Positions 32,363 to 40,990 of a stretch of 64,000 nt of DNA are shown piece after piece. Location of the stretch: the NCBI GenBank assembly GCA_009746045.1, contig RPFO01000026.1, forward strand, positions 2,829,663-2,893,662, given 5' to 3'. Source of the DNA: Mesostigma viride. Lineage: Eukaryota > Streptophyta > Mesostigmatophyceae > Mesostigmatales > Mesostigmataceae. Positions within the stretch are counted from its first letter, which is position 1; each line of letters begins with the position of its first letter. Below the pieces are notes generated by a model. It worked only from the letters and a program-made list of their open reading frames with translations. It made no database searches and was not told the DNA's origin. Both the position numbers and the translations under genes were made by a program.

Positions 32363-32444
32363 CTCACGTAGTTGCTGGGAAGGCTTTAGGGTGGCTTTCA
32401 CCGTGGCTAAGGCACCCCTAAACCCTTCCCAGCAACTGCGTGAG
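32363..32444. other. Imperfect hairpin at the inner edge of the terminal repeat
   Basis: GTTGCTGGGAAGG..TTTAGGG pairs with CCCCTAAACCCTTCCCAGCAAC around a ~20-nt loop. The left palindrome arm ends exactly at the base of this stem (CCAGCAAC at 27,325), so the breakpoint or terminal-repeat boundary coincides with the hairpin. Confidence 0.7.
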
Positions 32445-32926
32445 TGACCCCTTCTTTTCCCCCTGTTCCCCCCTGCGTGTCCCCCCCGTTCCGCGCCGAG
32501 TGCTTGGGGACCCCGCAGCGTGTCCCCCCGTTCCGCGCCGAGTGCTCGTCTGTTTCCCTGTCCCCCCCGCGCGCGAGTCCGTGATCGAGAGTACGAGTGT
32601 GCGAGTCCGTGTCAGTCTCCGCTGGCGGTGTGCGTGCGTTTATGGTCGCGCTAAAATAATCTCGTCGTTCGGCATATTAGTGGCGCGCCATGATGCATCC
32701 GGTGTCGTTGTCCGAGGCGCGTCTGATGTGCGAGTTCGTGGGCGCGTGCGTGCAGCCGTCGTCGCACATCCAGGAGTGGCCGCATCCAGGAGTGGCCGGC
32801 GGTCATGCCGCTATGTGTATGGGGGTGATAGTGTGCGGCCGGCACCCATAGTGGGGGGCCCACGCCTACGTACTATCATGGGAGCGATCCCGAGGATCTC
32901 GAGGAGACCGAATCGCCTCTTTACAT
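32445..32926. other. Intergenic viral DNA
   Basis: It holds two copies of GTTCCGCGCCGAGTGCT (about 32,489 and 32,530). No convincing gene was seen on either strand. Confidence 0.5.
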
Positions 32927-33634
32927 TCACCCCCCCGAGCGACAGCCTGCGCGGCGGAGACGCAGGCGGTAGAGGCGCAGTCCGTCGCGCAGGCGCTTTG
33001 CGTGGTTGCAGGCGAAGCACAGCAGGGCCGCGTTCCGCCCGCAGTAGCTCCTGTCGGCCGGGTCGCGCCTGTCGAGCGAGGGGCGGTCCCCCTTCCTGGC
33101 GCGGGGTCCGATGTCCAGCGGCTTGCGACACAGGGCGCACCGCGGTCGGCGCAGGAGCGAGCGGTAGAGCGCCGTGACGTGCGCGGTGCCCAGACACGGC
33201 CTGGCCCCGTCGGCCCGCATGCGCGCGTTGGCGTTCCTGGCCATCTTCTCGGCGCGCGCCCACGCGGCGGGGCGCACGCCCGTCGGCCTGCGGATGGGCG
33301 GGGGGCGTATGCCGGAGTCTGCCTTCACGGGCCTGGGCAGGCCGCACCTGCGCGCCCTGTCCCTGGCCTCCACCAGCTCGTCGAAGAGGGGGGCGAGGGG
33401 CAGGCGGGCGCAGGGCCAGCAGGTCCACGCGCCGGGGCGGCCGAACACGGCCGAGCGGTCTCGCAGGGAGATGGGGCTGGCGCACCTGCTGCACCTGCCC
33501 GTCCAGGCCCGGGCGGCCCGGGCGAGGGGCACGGGGCGGAAGGTCCGTCCGGCGCTCGCGGCCACGTAGGCGCTCTGGTCGTTGTACTTGCGCACGAGCT
33601 CTTCCATGGTGTGCTGGCGTCTGTCACGTTCCAT
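32927..33634 (-). CDS. HNH-type endonuclease-like protein
   Basis: 235 aa, starting MERDRRQHTMEELV; the second Met at residue 10 is also possible. Residues C48/C51 form GRCSRCASPI. The C-terminal third has RCALCRKPL, then SLDRRDP, then NAALLCFACNHAK, matching the HNH layout of a CxxC, a central S-L/I-D-R and a closing CNHAK. It shares two blocks with the terminal-repeat HNH genes, so this is a viral paralogue family. The extreme C-terminus is basic. Nuclease activity is inferred from the motif only. Confidence 0.75.
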   Translation of the reverse strand: MERDRRQHTMEELVRKYNDQSAYVAASAGRTFRPVPLARAARAWTGRCSRCASPISLRDRSAVFGRPGAWTCWPCARLPLAPLFDELVEARDRARRCGLPRPVKADSGIRPPPIRRPTGVRPAAWARAEKMARNANARMRADGARPCLGTAHVTALYRSLLRRPRCALCRKPLDIGPRARKGDRPSLDRRDPADRSYCGRNAALLCFACNHAKRLRDGLRLYRLRLRRAGCRSGG

Positions 33635-33839
33635 ACATCAGTATGATGAGGTTATAGTATCGATCACCTCCTCACGCTGCACTGCCCTTAGTCCTGACCT
33701 TGCCCCTGCGGATTCCGCGTGGAGCACCGACCATGGCAGGCACCTGAGGCGGGGCGGCGGCACCTGAGGCCCTTGGATGTGAGAGAAGTGCACTTAGTCA
33801 TGCGAGCGAGTCATGCACGATACGCAGAGATATTTGTGT

Positions 33840-34397
33840 TCATTCCTCCCCGAGGGCGTCGATGAAGCGGGCGATCGCGTCCTGGGGCACGACCTTGTAG
33901 CCCCTGGCCTTCATGTAGTCCCTCCTCTGCTTGTAGTTGCGGACGAAGTCGGGGTAGTTGGAGGGTATGCTCGCGAGGTTGGCCACGCGGGGGATGTCGA
34001 TGTCCCTGGGGTCCGCGACCTCGCGCACGTGCCTGCGCAGGTCGTCGGCGCGCGTGACGTACTTGTCCACCTCGCGCAGGAGCAGGCGGCGGTAGGCGGC
34101 GGGGTGGTCCTCGAGGCGGATGAAGAACTTGTGGTTCGCCCTGGGGGGCGCGTGCAGGCCGACGAACACGAGCGGGCGGTCTCGCTCCCTGTCCCTGACG
34201 AGCTCTCGTATCATGCGGTTCACGAGGGCTCGCTTGTTGACGGCCCTCTGCCCGTCTCGCTTCCTCTCGTCGGCTATGTCGTCGGCCTTGGCCCACAGGT
34301 CGTCCGTGTCCACGCACTTGGCCTTGATCCTGAGCATGGAGCAGAGGAAGGTCTTGCCCGATCCCGGCACGCCCTCCACGTGCACGATCGCCGACAT
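33840..34397 (-). CDS. P-loop NTPase, nucleotide-kinase-like
   Basis: 185 aa. I chose the Met at 34,397 because the Walker A motif GVPGSGKT (residues 9-16) then sits near the N-terminus, as in nucleoside and nucleotide kinases. VDTDDLW follows at the position of a substrate-binding acidic motif, and RPLVFVGLH is a later beta strand. Arg-rich helices resemble a kinase lid. Viral dNMP or nucleoside kinases feed DNA synthesis, but a DNA/RNA-end kinase is equally possible. It is divergently arranged with the gene at 34,476 across a 78-bp gap. Confidence 0.75.
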   Translation of the reverse strand: MSAIVHVEGVPGSGKTFLCSMLRIKAKCVDTDDLWAKADDIADERKRDGQRAVNKRALVNRMIRELVRDRERDRPLVFVGLHAPPRANHKFFIRLEDHPAAYRRLLLREVDKYVTRADDLRRHVREVADPRDIDIPRVANLASIPSNYPDFVRNYKQRRDYMKARGYKVVPQDAIARFIDALGEE

Positions 34398-34445
34398 GGG
34401 CCGCTCGTATATGACGTACGGCACACAAAATTTGATGGTCCGGGC

Positions 34446-34475
34446 GAGTTTTTTTTCGCGTGCTGCTATTTGAAG
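34446..34475 (+). promoter_or_regulatory. T-tract plus CGCG motif before a start codon
   Basis: GAGT followed by T-rich CGCGTGCTG lies about 20 nt before the ATG at 34,476. Similar sequences lie before 39,846 (GTAT, T6, CGCGTCAC) and 38,940 (GCCGCG, T6, CTCGCTGAC). It could be a viral promoter element. Confidence 0.4.
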
Positions 34476-34760
34476 ATGGCGCGCAAGGGGATCAACCGGG
34501 CGGCCGAGAGGGCGGCGCTGGAGGAATACTTCTACATGAAGCGCTGGCTGGAGGAGACCACCCGCTGGTTCATCGCCGTGGGTCTCAGGCGCCGGGTGTC
34601 GCTGTCGGACGCGCGCGCCCGTTTCGAGAGCGAGGCGGCCCGGATCTGGGCGCGGGTGGGGGTCAGAGATTGGCCGGGGCACGTGCAAGATATCATGGCG
34701 GGGATCCTGGCCAGAAGCGCCGTGCGGGTGAAAAGGTCACTCCCAAAAAGTAGCAAATGA
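34476..34760 (+). CDS. 94-aa basic helical protein, function unknown
   Basis: MARKGINRAAERAALEEYFY begins a highly Arg-rich, probably alpha-helical protein (FIAVGLRRRVSLSDARARFE) with a basic C-terminus. No family is recognised. The basic character suggests nucleic-acid or virion association. The stop is followed after 20 bp by a perfect AT-rich hairpin. Confidence 0.6.
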   Translation: MARKGINRAAERAALEEYFYMKRWLEETTRWFIAVGLRRRVSLSDARARFESEAARIWARVGVRDWPGHVQDIMAGILARSAVRVKRSLPKSSK

Positions 34761-34780
34761 TCCATCCGGCTTAGTAAACA

Positions 34781-34797
34781 TATATTCGCGGAATATA
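34781..34797 (+). terminator. Perfect hairpin after the 94-aa gene
   Basis: TATATTC-GCG-GAATATA, 20 nt past the stop. Short palindromes in this position serve as 3'-end signals in some giant viruses. Confidence 0.5.
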
Positions 34798-34820
34798 AAA
34801 ACACACGCGCGTATTGTAAC

Positions 34821-35219
34821 ATGGCGGCAAACAAAACGCGCACCCCACGACGCGCACACAGCTCACGAGCCGCTGCAGTGCTGACGCCGGCCATGGAGCA
34901 TAATTACAACGCGGCATCGGGGATGCTGGCGTATCGTTTCGGCGGGGCGTTGGAGGCATTGGCGAAGGCGAAGGTGTCGGCGAAGGGCGATGCCCCCCCT
35001 GATCAGTACAGGAGAGATCTCCGGGAGGCCAATGCGGTGGAGCGGAACCTGCAGCGGGCGTGGCTCGTGGCTATGGATAAACTGCGCCGACTGAGAGAAC
35101 GAGGCGCGGGCATCCTTTATAGAGGGCCGGACGCCATCGTCGATTGGGTCATGAGAGCCGCCAAGACCGTCGTCACGCCTGGTAGGCGGGGACTCGCGGG
35201 TAAGCGTAAACGTTTCTGA
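34821..35219 (+). CDS. 132-aa basic protein, function unknown
   Basis: It begins MAANKTRTPRRAHSSRAAAV, has a helical centre (YRRDLREANAVERNLQRAW) and ends in GRRGLAGKRKRF, a nuclear-localisation-like basic tail. No domain is recognised. An overlapping TAATAAAG directly follows the stop and could be a polyadenylation signal. Confidence 0.6.
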   Translation: MAANKTRTPRRAHSSRAAAVLTPAMEHNYNAASGMLAYRFGGALEALAKAKVSAKGDAPPDQYRRDLREANAVERNLQRAWLVAMDKLRRLRERGAGILYRGPDAIVDWVMRAAKTVVTPGRRGLAGKRKRF

Positions 35220-35254
35220 TTAATAAAGATCGGTTAGTTGTATACGCGATACGG

Positions 35255-35326
35255 ATGCCTGTCGGCAGATGCACCGGGTGCAAGGCCAAGAAGTTTTTCT
35301 CGTTCGGGAAGGCCAAGTGCAAGTGA
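35255..35326 (+). CDS. 23-aa micro-ORF matching the tail of the next protein
   Basis: It reads MPVGRCTGCKAKKFFSFG and ends KAKCK. The last 16 residues match the C-terminus of the protein encoded 530 bp downstream (RCKAKKIFSIGFAKCK), also at DNA level (TGCAAGGCCAAGAAG). It is either a conserved micropeptide or a short duplication of the neighbour's 3' end. Confidence 0.5.
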   Translation: MPVGRCTGCKAKKFFSFGKAKCK

Positions 35327-35365
35327 TCGATATCGGTTTTATAGCTGCGTCTATGGTAGTGCGAC

Positions 35366-35887
35366 ATGCGCGCGTATCTGATCGCGACCCTGATACTGGT
35401 ACTCACCCTCACCCTGTGGCTGGGCCTGCGCGATGCCTCCAAGCCCGACCCGCTGCTGACCGCGCGGCTGCCCGAGTACGAGTCCGTGCCGCTCTACCGG
35501 TCGGAGGCGATCGAGGCGCTTCTGGAGACGGGCCTGAGCGCGCCCCCTCCCGCGCTGCCGGTGGCGGCGGCGGCGGGCGGCGAGGACAAGGGCCGCAAGC
35601 GGCGGCGGAGGGCCAAGGCGGTGCTGAGGACGGCGCTGGTGGAGGGGCAGAAGGCGGCGTACATCGCGTCCAACCCTCTGCTGTCGATAGCCGACGGCGT
35701 GTCTAGCGTGCTGGGGCTGATGGGGCCGGGGGGCAAGAAGCTGGCCAAGGTGGTGGGCAAACCGGTGAACTTCGCGCTGAAACACAATCCTATCGGCGCG
35801 TTCTTCGGCGCGATATTCAACAAGAAACTGAGCGCGCGGTGCAAGGCCAAGAAGATATTCTCGATTGGTTTCGCCAAGTGCAAGTAG
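35366..35887 (+). CDS. 173-aa membrane-anchored protein, function unknown
   Basis: The N-terminus (LIATLILVLTLTLWLGL) is one strong transmembrane segment or signal anchor. A Pro/Ala linker and a basic cluster (GRKRRRRAKAV) follow, then a second hydrophobic region (NPLLSIADGVSSVLGLMG) and a Cys/Lys C-terminus (RCKAKKIFSIGFAKCK). Such small anchored basic proteins are common in virion inner membranes; the role here is unknown. AATTTATTGATAAATAAATAA lies about 40 bp after the stop. Confidence 0.65.
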   Translation: MRAYLIATLILVLTLTLWLGLRDASKPDPLLTARLPEYESVPLYRSEAIEALLETGLSAPPPALPVAAAAGGEDKGRKRRRRAKAVLRTALVEGQKAAYIASNPLLSIADGVSSVLGLMGPGGKKLAKVVGKPVNFALKHNPIGAFFGAIFNKKLSARCKAKKIFSIGFAKCK

Positions 35888-35976
35888 TGGGAATGACGCC
35901 CAATGAGTGACACGCCATGCACAGAAAACGTAATTTATTGATAAATAAATAAGACATCACATCCGAACATATCGGG

Positions 35977-37166
35977 TCAGCACAGAACGTCGGAGGCCAG
36001 CACGATCGGCCAGCGCTCCTTCCACTCGGCCAGGTCCGCGTCCCGGACGTCGAGACCGCGGCCGTGCACGCTCAACACCGCGTCCCCCGCCTGGCCCTCC
36101 CTCGGCGTGCGCCCGACCACGCGCACCGTCGCCTGGGGGCGCCCATCGGTGACGCGGACGCGGACGTCCTGCTGGGCGGGGCGGTGGGGGAGTCGTCCAC
36201 CAGCAGGTCCACCGCCCCCCTCACGGCCGTCACGTCCCCTTCGCCGACCAGGAGGGGCGGGTGTCCTCCGTGAAGCAGGTGCGGTCCTGCCAGTGCGCGC
36301 TGTACCACCGGTGCACCACCGGGTTGATGAGGTCGACGCCCCCCACGTCCTGGTTGAAGTAGAAGGTCGACACGCTGTCGTGCGCCCCCATGACGACGGT
36401 GCCTCTCGCCGTCGCCATGAAAACGGCCGTGCCGCCTGCGCCTCGGACCTGCGACAGGGCATAGCGAAAGGTGCCCCCAGCGCGATGGTCTGGGCCCCGA
36501 GGAAGTCTATGCTGCCCCCGCACCTGGCCAGCGCCTGGGTCAGCGGTTGGCGGATCGCGGCGGGGGCCACCGCGTAGGCGAAGCTCGAGTTGGAGCGCAA
36601 CACGAGGAGGAGTCGGCACGAGGGGAGCGAGACGCCCTCCGCCGCGCAGACCACCAGGCCGGCCAGGACGGCGTAGTCGAAGGAGAGCTCCCACCCATCC
36701 CTGCGCTTGGCCGCGTCGAGGAGGAAGATGACGACCCCCGGCACCTTCCGCACGAAGGCGGCGAGCCTCCTCCACTCGACCAGGTGGGGCATCAGGCCGC
36801 AGTCCTCCTCCCGCACAAAGTCGCTGGGGGCTCCAGCCGCGAGTCGGCATCGTACACTGTCACCCTGAGGACGGGCACGCCGGCGAAGGAGAGGTCCCCA
36901 GGGGTCAGCACCCGGTCCCTCCACACGCGGTGGACAAACCGCCGGTCGGCCTCGTCGGTGGCCCGCGCGTGGTGCTCCCTGTATGTGGGCCACAGGGCCT
37001 CCCAGGCCGCCTTGGAGGTGAGCATCATCAACATGCAGGCCTTCCGGTCCAGCCTGCACATGTTCTTGACGAATACCTCGAGCAGGTCATCGTCCAGGTC
37101 GTCCACCCACGGGATGAACGGGTCGACGGTCCTGCGTCCGGTGCTGGTGCGCAGGAATGCGGGCAT
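35977..37166 (-). pseudogene. F-box-like protein, multiply frameshifted
   Basis: The frame starts at MPAFLRTSTGRR (37,166). Residues ~17-50 (WVDDLDDDLLEVFVKNMCRL, then a leucine/methionine-rich helix and SKAAWEAL) look like an F-box or similar helical adaptor. The coding then switches frame near 36,840 (APSDFVREEDCGLMPHLVEW onward), near 36,480 (GTFRYALSQV, ARGTVVMGAHDSV) and near 36,245, ending at 35,977. A single ~395-aa protein is implied but interrupted. F-box proteins recruit targets to ubiquitin ligases and occur in many giant viruses. Confidence 0.6.
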
Positions 37167-37205
37167 GGCGTGATAAAACGGCTCTAGGTCGCGCGCCCTG
37201 GTGAA

Positions 37206-37345
37206 AGGAGAATGGCGTCGTACGCCCCGGTAAAACGAGACCCGAAGCCGCGCGCCCCGGTAAAACAATCAAGGCCGACGCCCCGCGCGCTGACAAAACA
37301 AAGGCCGGCGTCCCACGCCCTGATAAAACAAAGGATCGACGCCCC
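37206..37345. repeat. ~33-bp degenerate tandem repeats
   Basis: Four units share CGCCCC.CGC.C.GG/GA.AAAAC(AAA). They lie just upstream of the F-box-like pseudogene, on its 5' side. Confidence 0.6.
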
Positions 37346-37694
37346 ACGCCTCGGGAGTAAGGCCCTGAACGTCGCACGCCTCGAGGAGACGCAGCGACCC
37401 GAGAAGGCGGCCGAGAACCGGTTGGGATTGCCTGCCAGGCCAGGTAACCAGGTTTTCAGGTAGGTAACGTCGCCGCTAACCGCGAGAGAGAGAGCGAATG
37501 GAGTGCGACCCACGATAAAAAATCTGTCAGCGCGCTCAACCACGGGCCACTTTTCCTTTGCCGAATGCTGGAGTGCCTATTTTACCGCTTTACTTTTCCT
37601 CTCAGCAATGCACAAGGGACAGATAATGGGCGACAGTTCATTTATTCACGGTGCATCGTAATTGCACGTGTCTATTAATGAATCGTAATTGCCC
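37346..37694. other. Intergenic viral DNA
   Basis: No gene seen. It contains a GAGAGAGAGAGC run and the duplicated TGCATCGTAATTGC/ATGAATCGTAATTGC segments near 37,650-37,690. Confidence 0.5.
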
Positions 37695-37990
37695 GTGGTG
37701 CCGGTGCCAGTGTACATTTAGTCAGTGGGGGCCGGTGCCAGTGTACATTTAGTCAGTGGGGGCCGGTGCCAGTGTACATTTAGTCAGCGGGGGCGGTGCC
37801 AGTACCTTTTTGGGTCGGTGACGGTGCCAGTACCTTTTTGGGTCGGTGACGGTGCCAGTACCTTTTTGGGTCGGTGACGGTGCCAGTACCTTTATTATTG
37901 GGGGCCGGTGCCAGTACCTTTCTTGGTCGGTGACGCTGCCATTACCTTTAGTCGGTGGGGACCGGCGCCAGTACCTCATAACTGGTGGGT
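37695..37990 (+). repeat. Minisatellite of 27- to 33-bp units with GGTGCCAGTAC core
   Basis: Three ~33-bp units (GTGCCAGTGTACATTTAGTCAG plus GGGGGCCG) are followed by about six ~28-bp units (GGTGCCAGTACCTTTTTGGG plus TCGGTGAC) and diverged copies. It is non-coding. Confidence 0.85.
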
Positions 37991-38244
37991 GACGGTGACG
38001 GTGCCTCATAACCGGTGGGCGACTTGTAAAGAAATAAGGAGTGGGCACGCTTGCAAAATGAATAAGTCGACTACGTCGGTGGATGCTTCTTGAAATCCGA
38101 TCGAGCCCGTGGCTGAGAGGCGATAGTCCTCGCTGGTAGACGATTCTCTGTGGCTGCGGAGGGACAGGAAAGGACTGTCGCGATTGCCCGCGGTCCCGCG
38201 TTGGTCGCGTCGTGCATAGAAAAGATCCGGGGCTGCCAGGTACC

Positions 38245-38899
38245 ATGTTTCGAATGATGCCGCCCCCCCGTGGCTGGGACACGTCCGAGCGACGACCCGA
38301 GAAAGTCCCGGGACTGTGGGGAAAGTACCCCCAGTGCCAGTATTGCGGCGACTGGAAGGACCCTTGCACCTTCTTTGGTGGGAAGGCGCTCTATTGCTCG
38401 GAATGCCGCGGATACGAGCTGGAATTTCGAGTGAACGCCCCCTCCCACGCCAAAAACGACGAGGCCTTCTGCAAGATTGCCGAGGACCGTGCGGCCGCCC
38501 TCCATCTTTCGCTGCTCGGCGCAGCCCCGGGGGTCGTGACACGCGCGCGTGTGACCCCGGCCAACGCGGCAGGGGTGCGGCAGCTCGCGGAGGGGGTGCA
38601 GGCCGGCGGGCGCCCCTGTGTCCGGCCCGTGTACCGCGTGCCCGAGGGGGGGCTCGCGTGTCTTGCGGGGTTTGCATGGAAAAGCAGTCGCGCGGGGGTT
38701 CCTCCCCGTCCACGCTCCCGTCGGCCAGGGGAAGCGCGCGCCCCCTCCCCACGACCTCCCCATCTGCCTCTGGTGCATGACCGTGTACCTGCACGACGAC
38801 GCCATCCCCTCCCGCGGCCAGTGCCCGCTCTGCCTGGCCGAGCGCAGGCCCGCGCCCGAGAGGCTGGCCTTCCCCTTCTTCGAGCACGCGGCCGAGTGA
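38245..38899 (+). pseudogene. Zinc-binding protein, one frameshift
   Basis: The N-terminal frame from MFRMMPPPRGWD holds CQYCGDWKDPCTFFGG and YCSECRGYELEF, a four-Cys zinc module. The C-terminal part, in the +1 frame, holds ICLWCMTVYLHDD and QCPLCLAERRPAPERLAF, a second CxxC pair set, ending at 38,899. The shift is best placed in the G run at about 38,691-38,695 (one extra G). The protein would be about 218 aa. No family is recognised; the Cys-pair style recalls the 160-aa terminal-repeat protein. Confidence 0.6.
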
Positions 38900-38939
38900 G
38901 CCGCGTTTTTTCTCGCTGACGCTAGTGTGAACCGCCGCG

Positions 38940-39122
38940 ATGGCACGATGCGTCGAGATAACCCCCCAGGGGACCAAATGCAACAAGCCGCGCGCACCTA
39001 GGGGCAAGCGGTGCGCGGTCCATCTGGCCATCAGGGCCAGGGAGCGCGCGGCCAGGAAGCCCGCGTACAGCCCCCATGATATCCTGGACAAGATGATGCG
39101 GCTTAGGCTGTCTGTGTCGTGA
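38940..39122 (+). CDS. 60-aa protein with C-x9-C-x10-C-x2-H motif
   Basis: MARCVEITPQGTKCNKPRAP leads into GKRCAVHLAIRAR. Spacing C4-x9-C14-x10-C25-x2-H28 is a compact zinc-binding signature (CxxxTxxGxxC...CxxH). The remaining ~30 residues are a basic helix. This is the shortest of at least five viral proteins here with the same N-terminal motif. It resembles the small DUF5763-type finger as I remember it. The T-tract/CTCGCTG motif lies 30 nt upstream. Confidence 0.75.
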   Translation: MARCVEITPQGTKCNKPRAPRGKRCAVHLAIRARERAARKPAYSPHDILDKMMRLRLSVS

Positions 39123-39300
39123 TGAATCGTTGAATGAATATTATTCCATTTCTTTAATCCAATCTGTTTTCATTCGCGACCCCCCCGTGTCTACTCATGC
39201 ATGCATACATATCACATCCACGCTCGACAGGCGGCGAACCTGGACCGGCCATCGACCGAGTGGGGCGGTTCCTGTCCGGGTACAGCCACGCCTCGAGTTT

Positions 39301-39452
39301 GGTTGGATTCTTTTGCGCGACTTCTTTTTTGCACGCCGGCCTGAATAGTTTTTCATATATATGTGCATGCACCTGTAGAATCATAGAGGGTCTATAGCCA
39401 TAAATTTATTTTTAGATTCATCAGAAAAAGAAGTAGTGCAGGAGAATCCAAG
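39301..39452. promoter_or_regulatory. AT-rich core between inverted 27-nt motifs (internal locus)
   Basis: GGTTGGATTCTTTTGCGCGA then CTTC-T6 at the left, and GAAAAAGAAGTAGTGCAGGA then GAATCCAAGCC at the right, enclose a ~95-bp AT-rich core with CATATATATGTGCATGCAC. The core differs from that of the terminal-repeat copies, but both boundary motifs are conserved. Confidence 0.5.
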
Positions 39453-39845
39453 CCAGGGCCGAGCAGCGGGCGGGCGGGGGCGGGGCTCGAGTTGGATTGT
39501 CGACCCCTCTCTAGGCGCCGCCGCAAGCTGACTGTGGATGTGCTTCTCCCATCCAACGGCAGCGTTACGAGGTGGCGCTGGGTCGTCAGCACCTGACAGG
39601 GCGGGATTTGGCATAAATAGGGGTCGCGACGGCACAGGCGCCATCGTTGGGTGACGCGCACCGGGCAGGCGTCCGCCAGGAGACAAGGGATCCAGTCATG
39701 GACAGTGCGGACGGGACACGGGGAAATTCGCTCCCCCTCTGCCAGAAGACCACGGGCATGAAACGGGTCAAAAGAGAAAGCGGCGACAGGGCCGGAATCG
39801 GGCTCTGCGCTACTAGAGTATTTTTTTCGCGTCACTTCTGTATAA
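39453..39845. other. Intergenic viral DNA and promoter of the 333-aa gene
   Basis: No convincing gene seen. GTAT, T6 and CGCGTCACTTCTGTATAA lie just before the ATG at 39,846 and match the T-tract/CGCG motif at 34,446. Confidence 0.5.
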
Positions 39846-40847
39846 ATGAAGTGCGGTGCGCGTACATCGTCAGGCGGGATGTGCGGGATGGGCGTACCAA
39901 GAGGGAGGTGCCACCTGCACAGGGGGCAGCGGTGCGTGTCGCGTCACGGGGTGCGGTCCAAGACTAACAAGCGCTCCCACATCGAGATGGAGGCCGGAAT
40001 GAAGAAGGTCGCGCACGGCACGGGGGCGTACGGAGTCAGGACAGGGGGCGGGGGCAGAGGAAGGAAAGGCCACAGATACCGCGCGTCCACGCACAGGACG
40101 CGGGCGGGCGATGTTGTCAACGAGGACGCACAGGCCCGCGATGTTGTCAACGACGCACCAATGGGCGCGGGGGGTGTTGACAGTGATGATAAACAACTGC
40201 TCTTAGACAGCACGCCAGATCATGACTACATCGAGACAGCGCTTCAAAACGCCGGGCACCATATAACAGACAAGGATAGGCTGAATTGGGCGGCCGCGGA
40301 GGGGAAAGGCGAATACATTAAAACTGCCACCGCGGTCCGCGACAAGTGGCGGTCAAGGGAAGAGGCTATCGCCAAGGCCAATGAAAAACTAAACAAGCCA
40401 AAAAACGACGCTTGGGACGAATATAAACGCCGACTGAATATTCGTCAGAATATTTATTCAAACCTGCCTAAAAATCCCGGGTTACAGGCAGAGTACAACC
40501 TGGCAGTAAGTCGCGAAGGTGACGCTTTAATACGCTGGGGAAGATTGCCAATAAGAAAAATCGAGGCGTTAGACACGTACGGACCGCGAGCAAAGAAAAT
40601 AAGGGAACGTCTTGACAATGTTATCCTAAACGAAACTGCACGAATGGAAGGGATGAAGATCCCGATCACTCGAAGAACGACGACGTGGAAGACAGTCGAC
40701 GACCTGAAACGCAAGCTCCCGCCGCCGCACACGGGTGGTTTGTATTTCGCGGATCCGCATGAAATTGAACGCGAGAAAGTACAAGAAGAAATAGAGAAGG
40801 CCGAACTGGACGCCATGAGATTCGCCAAACGCATGAAGAGGTACTAA
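39846..40847 (+). CDS. 333-aa protein with N-terminal C-x9-C-x8-C-x2-H motif
   Basis: MKCGARTSSGGMCGMGVPRG then RCHLH gives C3-x9-C13-x8-C22-x2-H25. A Gly/Arg-rich linker follows, then a long charged helical region (DKWRSREEAIAKANEKLNK, YKRRLNIRQNIYSNLPKN, EIEREKVQEEIEKAELDAM) ending basic (RFAKRMKRY). No enzymatic motif is visible. The coding AT content is higher than that of its neighbours. A perfect hairpin lies 16 nt past the stop. It is likely a virion or DNA-associated protein; that is inference. Confidence 0.75.
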   Translation: MKCGARTSSGGMCGMGVPRGRCHLHRGQRCVSRHGVRSKTNKRSHIEMEAGMKKVAHGTGAYGVRTGGGGRGRKGHRYRASTHRTRAGDVVNEDAQARDVVNDAPMGAGGVDSDDKQLLLDSTPDHDYIETALQNAGHHITDKDRLNWAAAEGKGEYIKTATAVRDKWRSREEAIAKANEKLNKPKNDAWDEYKRRLNIRQNIYSNLPKNPGLQAEYNLAVSREGDALIRWGRLPIRKIEALDTYGPRAKKIRERLDNVILNETARMEGMKIPITRRTTTWKTVDDLKRKLPPPHTGGLYFADPHEIEREKVQEEIEKAELDAMRFAKRMKRY

Positions 40848-40862
40848 GGTGTGAGTCTCAAG

Positions 40863-40884
40863 GCATCCAGCTGACGTTGGATGC
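40863..40884 (+). terminator. Hairpin after the 333-aa gene
   Basis: GCATCCA..TGGATGC stem, 16 nt after the stop. Confidence 0.45.
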
Positions 40885-40990
40885 TAGCGTGTTCAATAAG
40901 AGACCATATGCCGATTGAGCTCATGGAAATGGACGTGCAAGGATGCGTTTAAAGCATTGAAATTATTATGGATTCATACATGAATAAAGA

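Larger units (their letters stand above)
27325..32378. repeat. 5.05-kb near-perfect palindrome (viral terminal repeat junction)
   Basis: The left arm (27,325-29,847) is the reverse complement of the right arm (29,848-32,378). I saw only a few differences: a 4-bp GATC-type insertion at about 30,480 and a G-run length change (about 27,888 versus 31,815). Each arm carries the same two genes, an AT-rich inverted-pair element, a set of direct repeats and a hairpin-forming end. The right arm continues into unique viral DNA; the left arm stops abruptly in a host transposon. This fits two viral terminal inverted repeats joined head to head. Confidence 0.9.
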
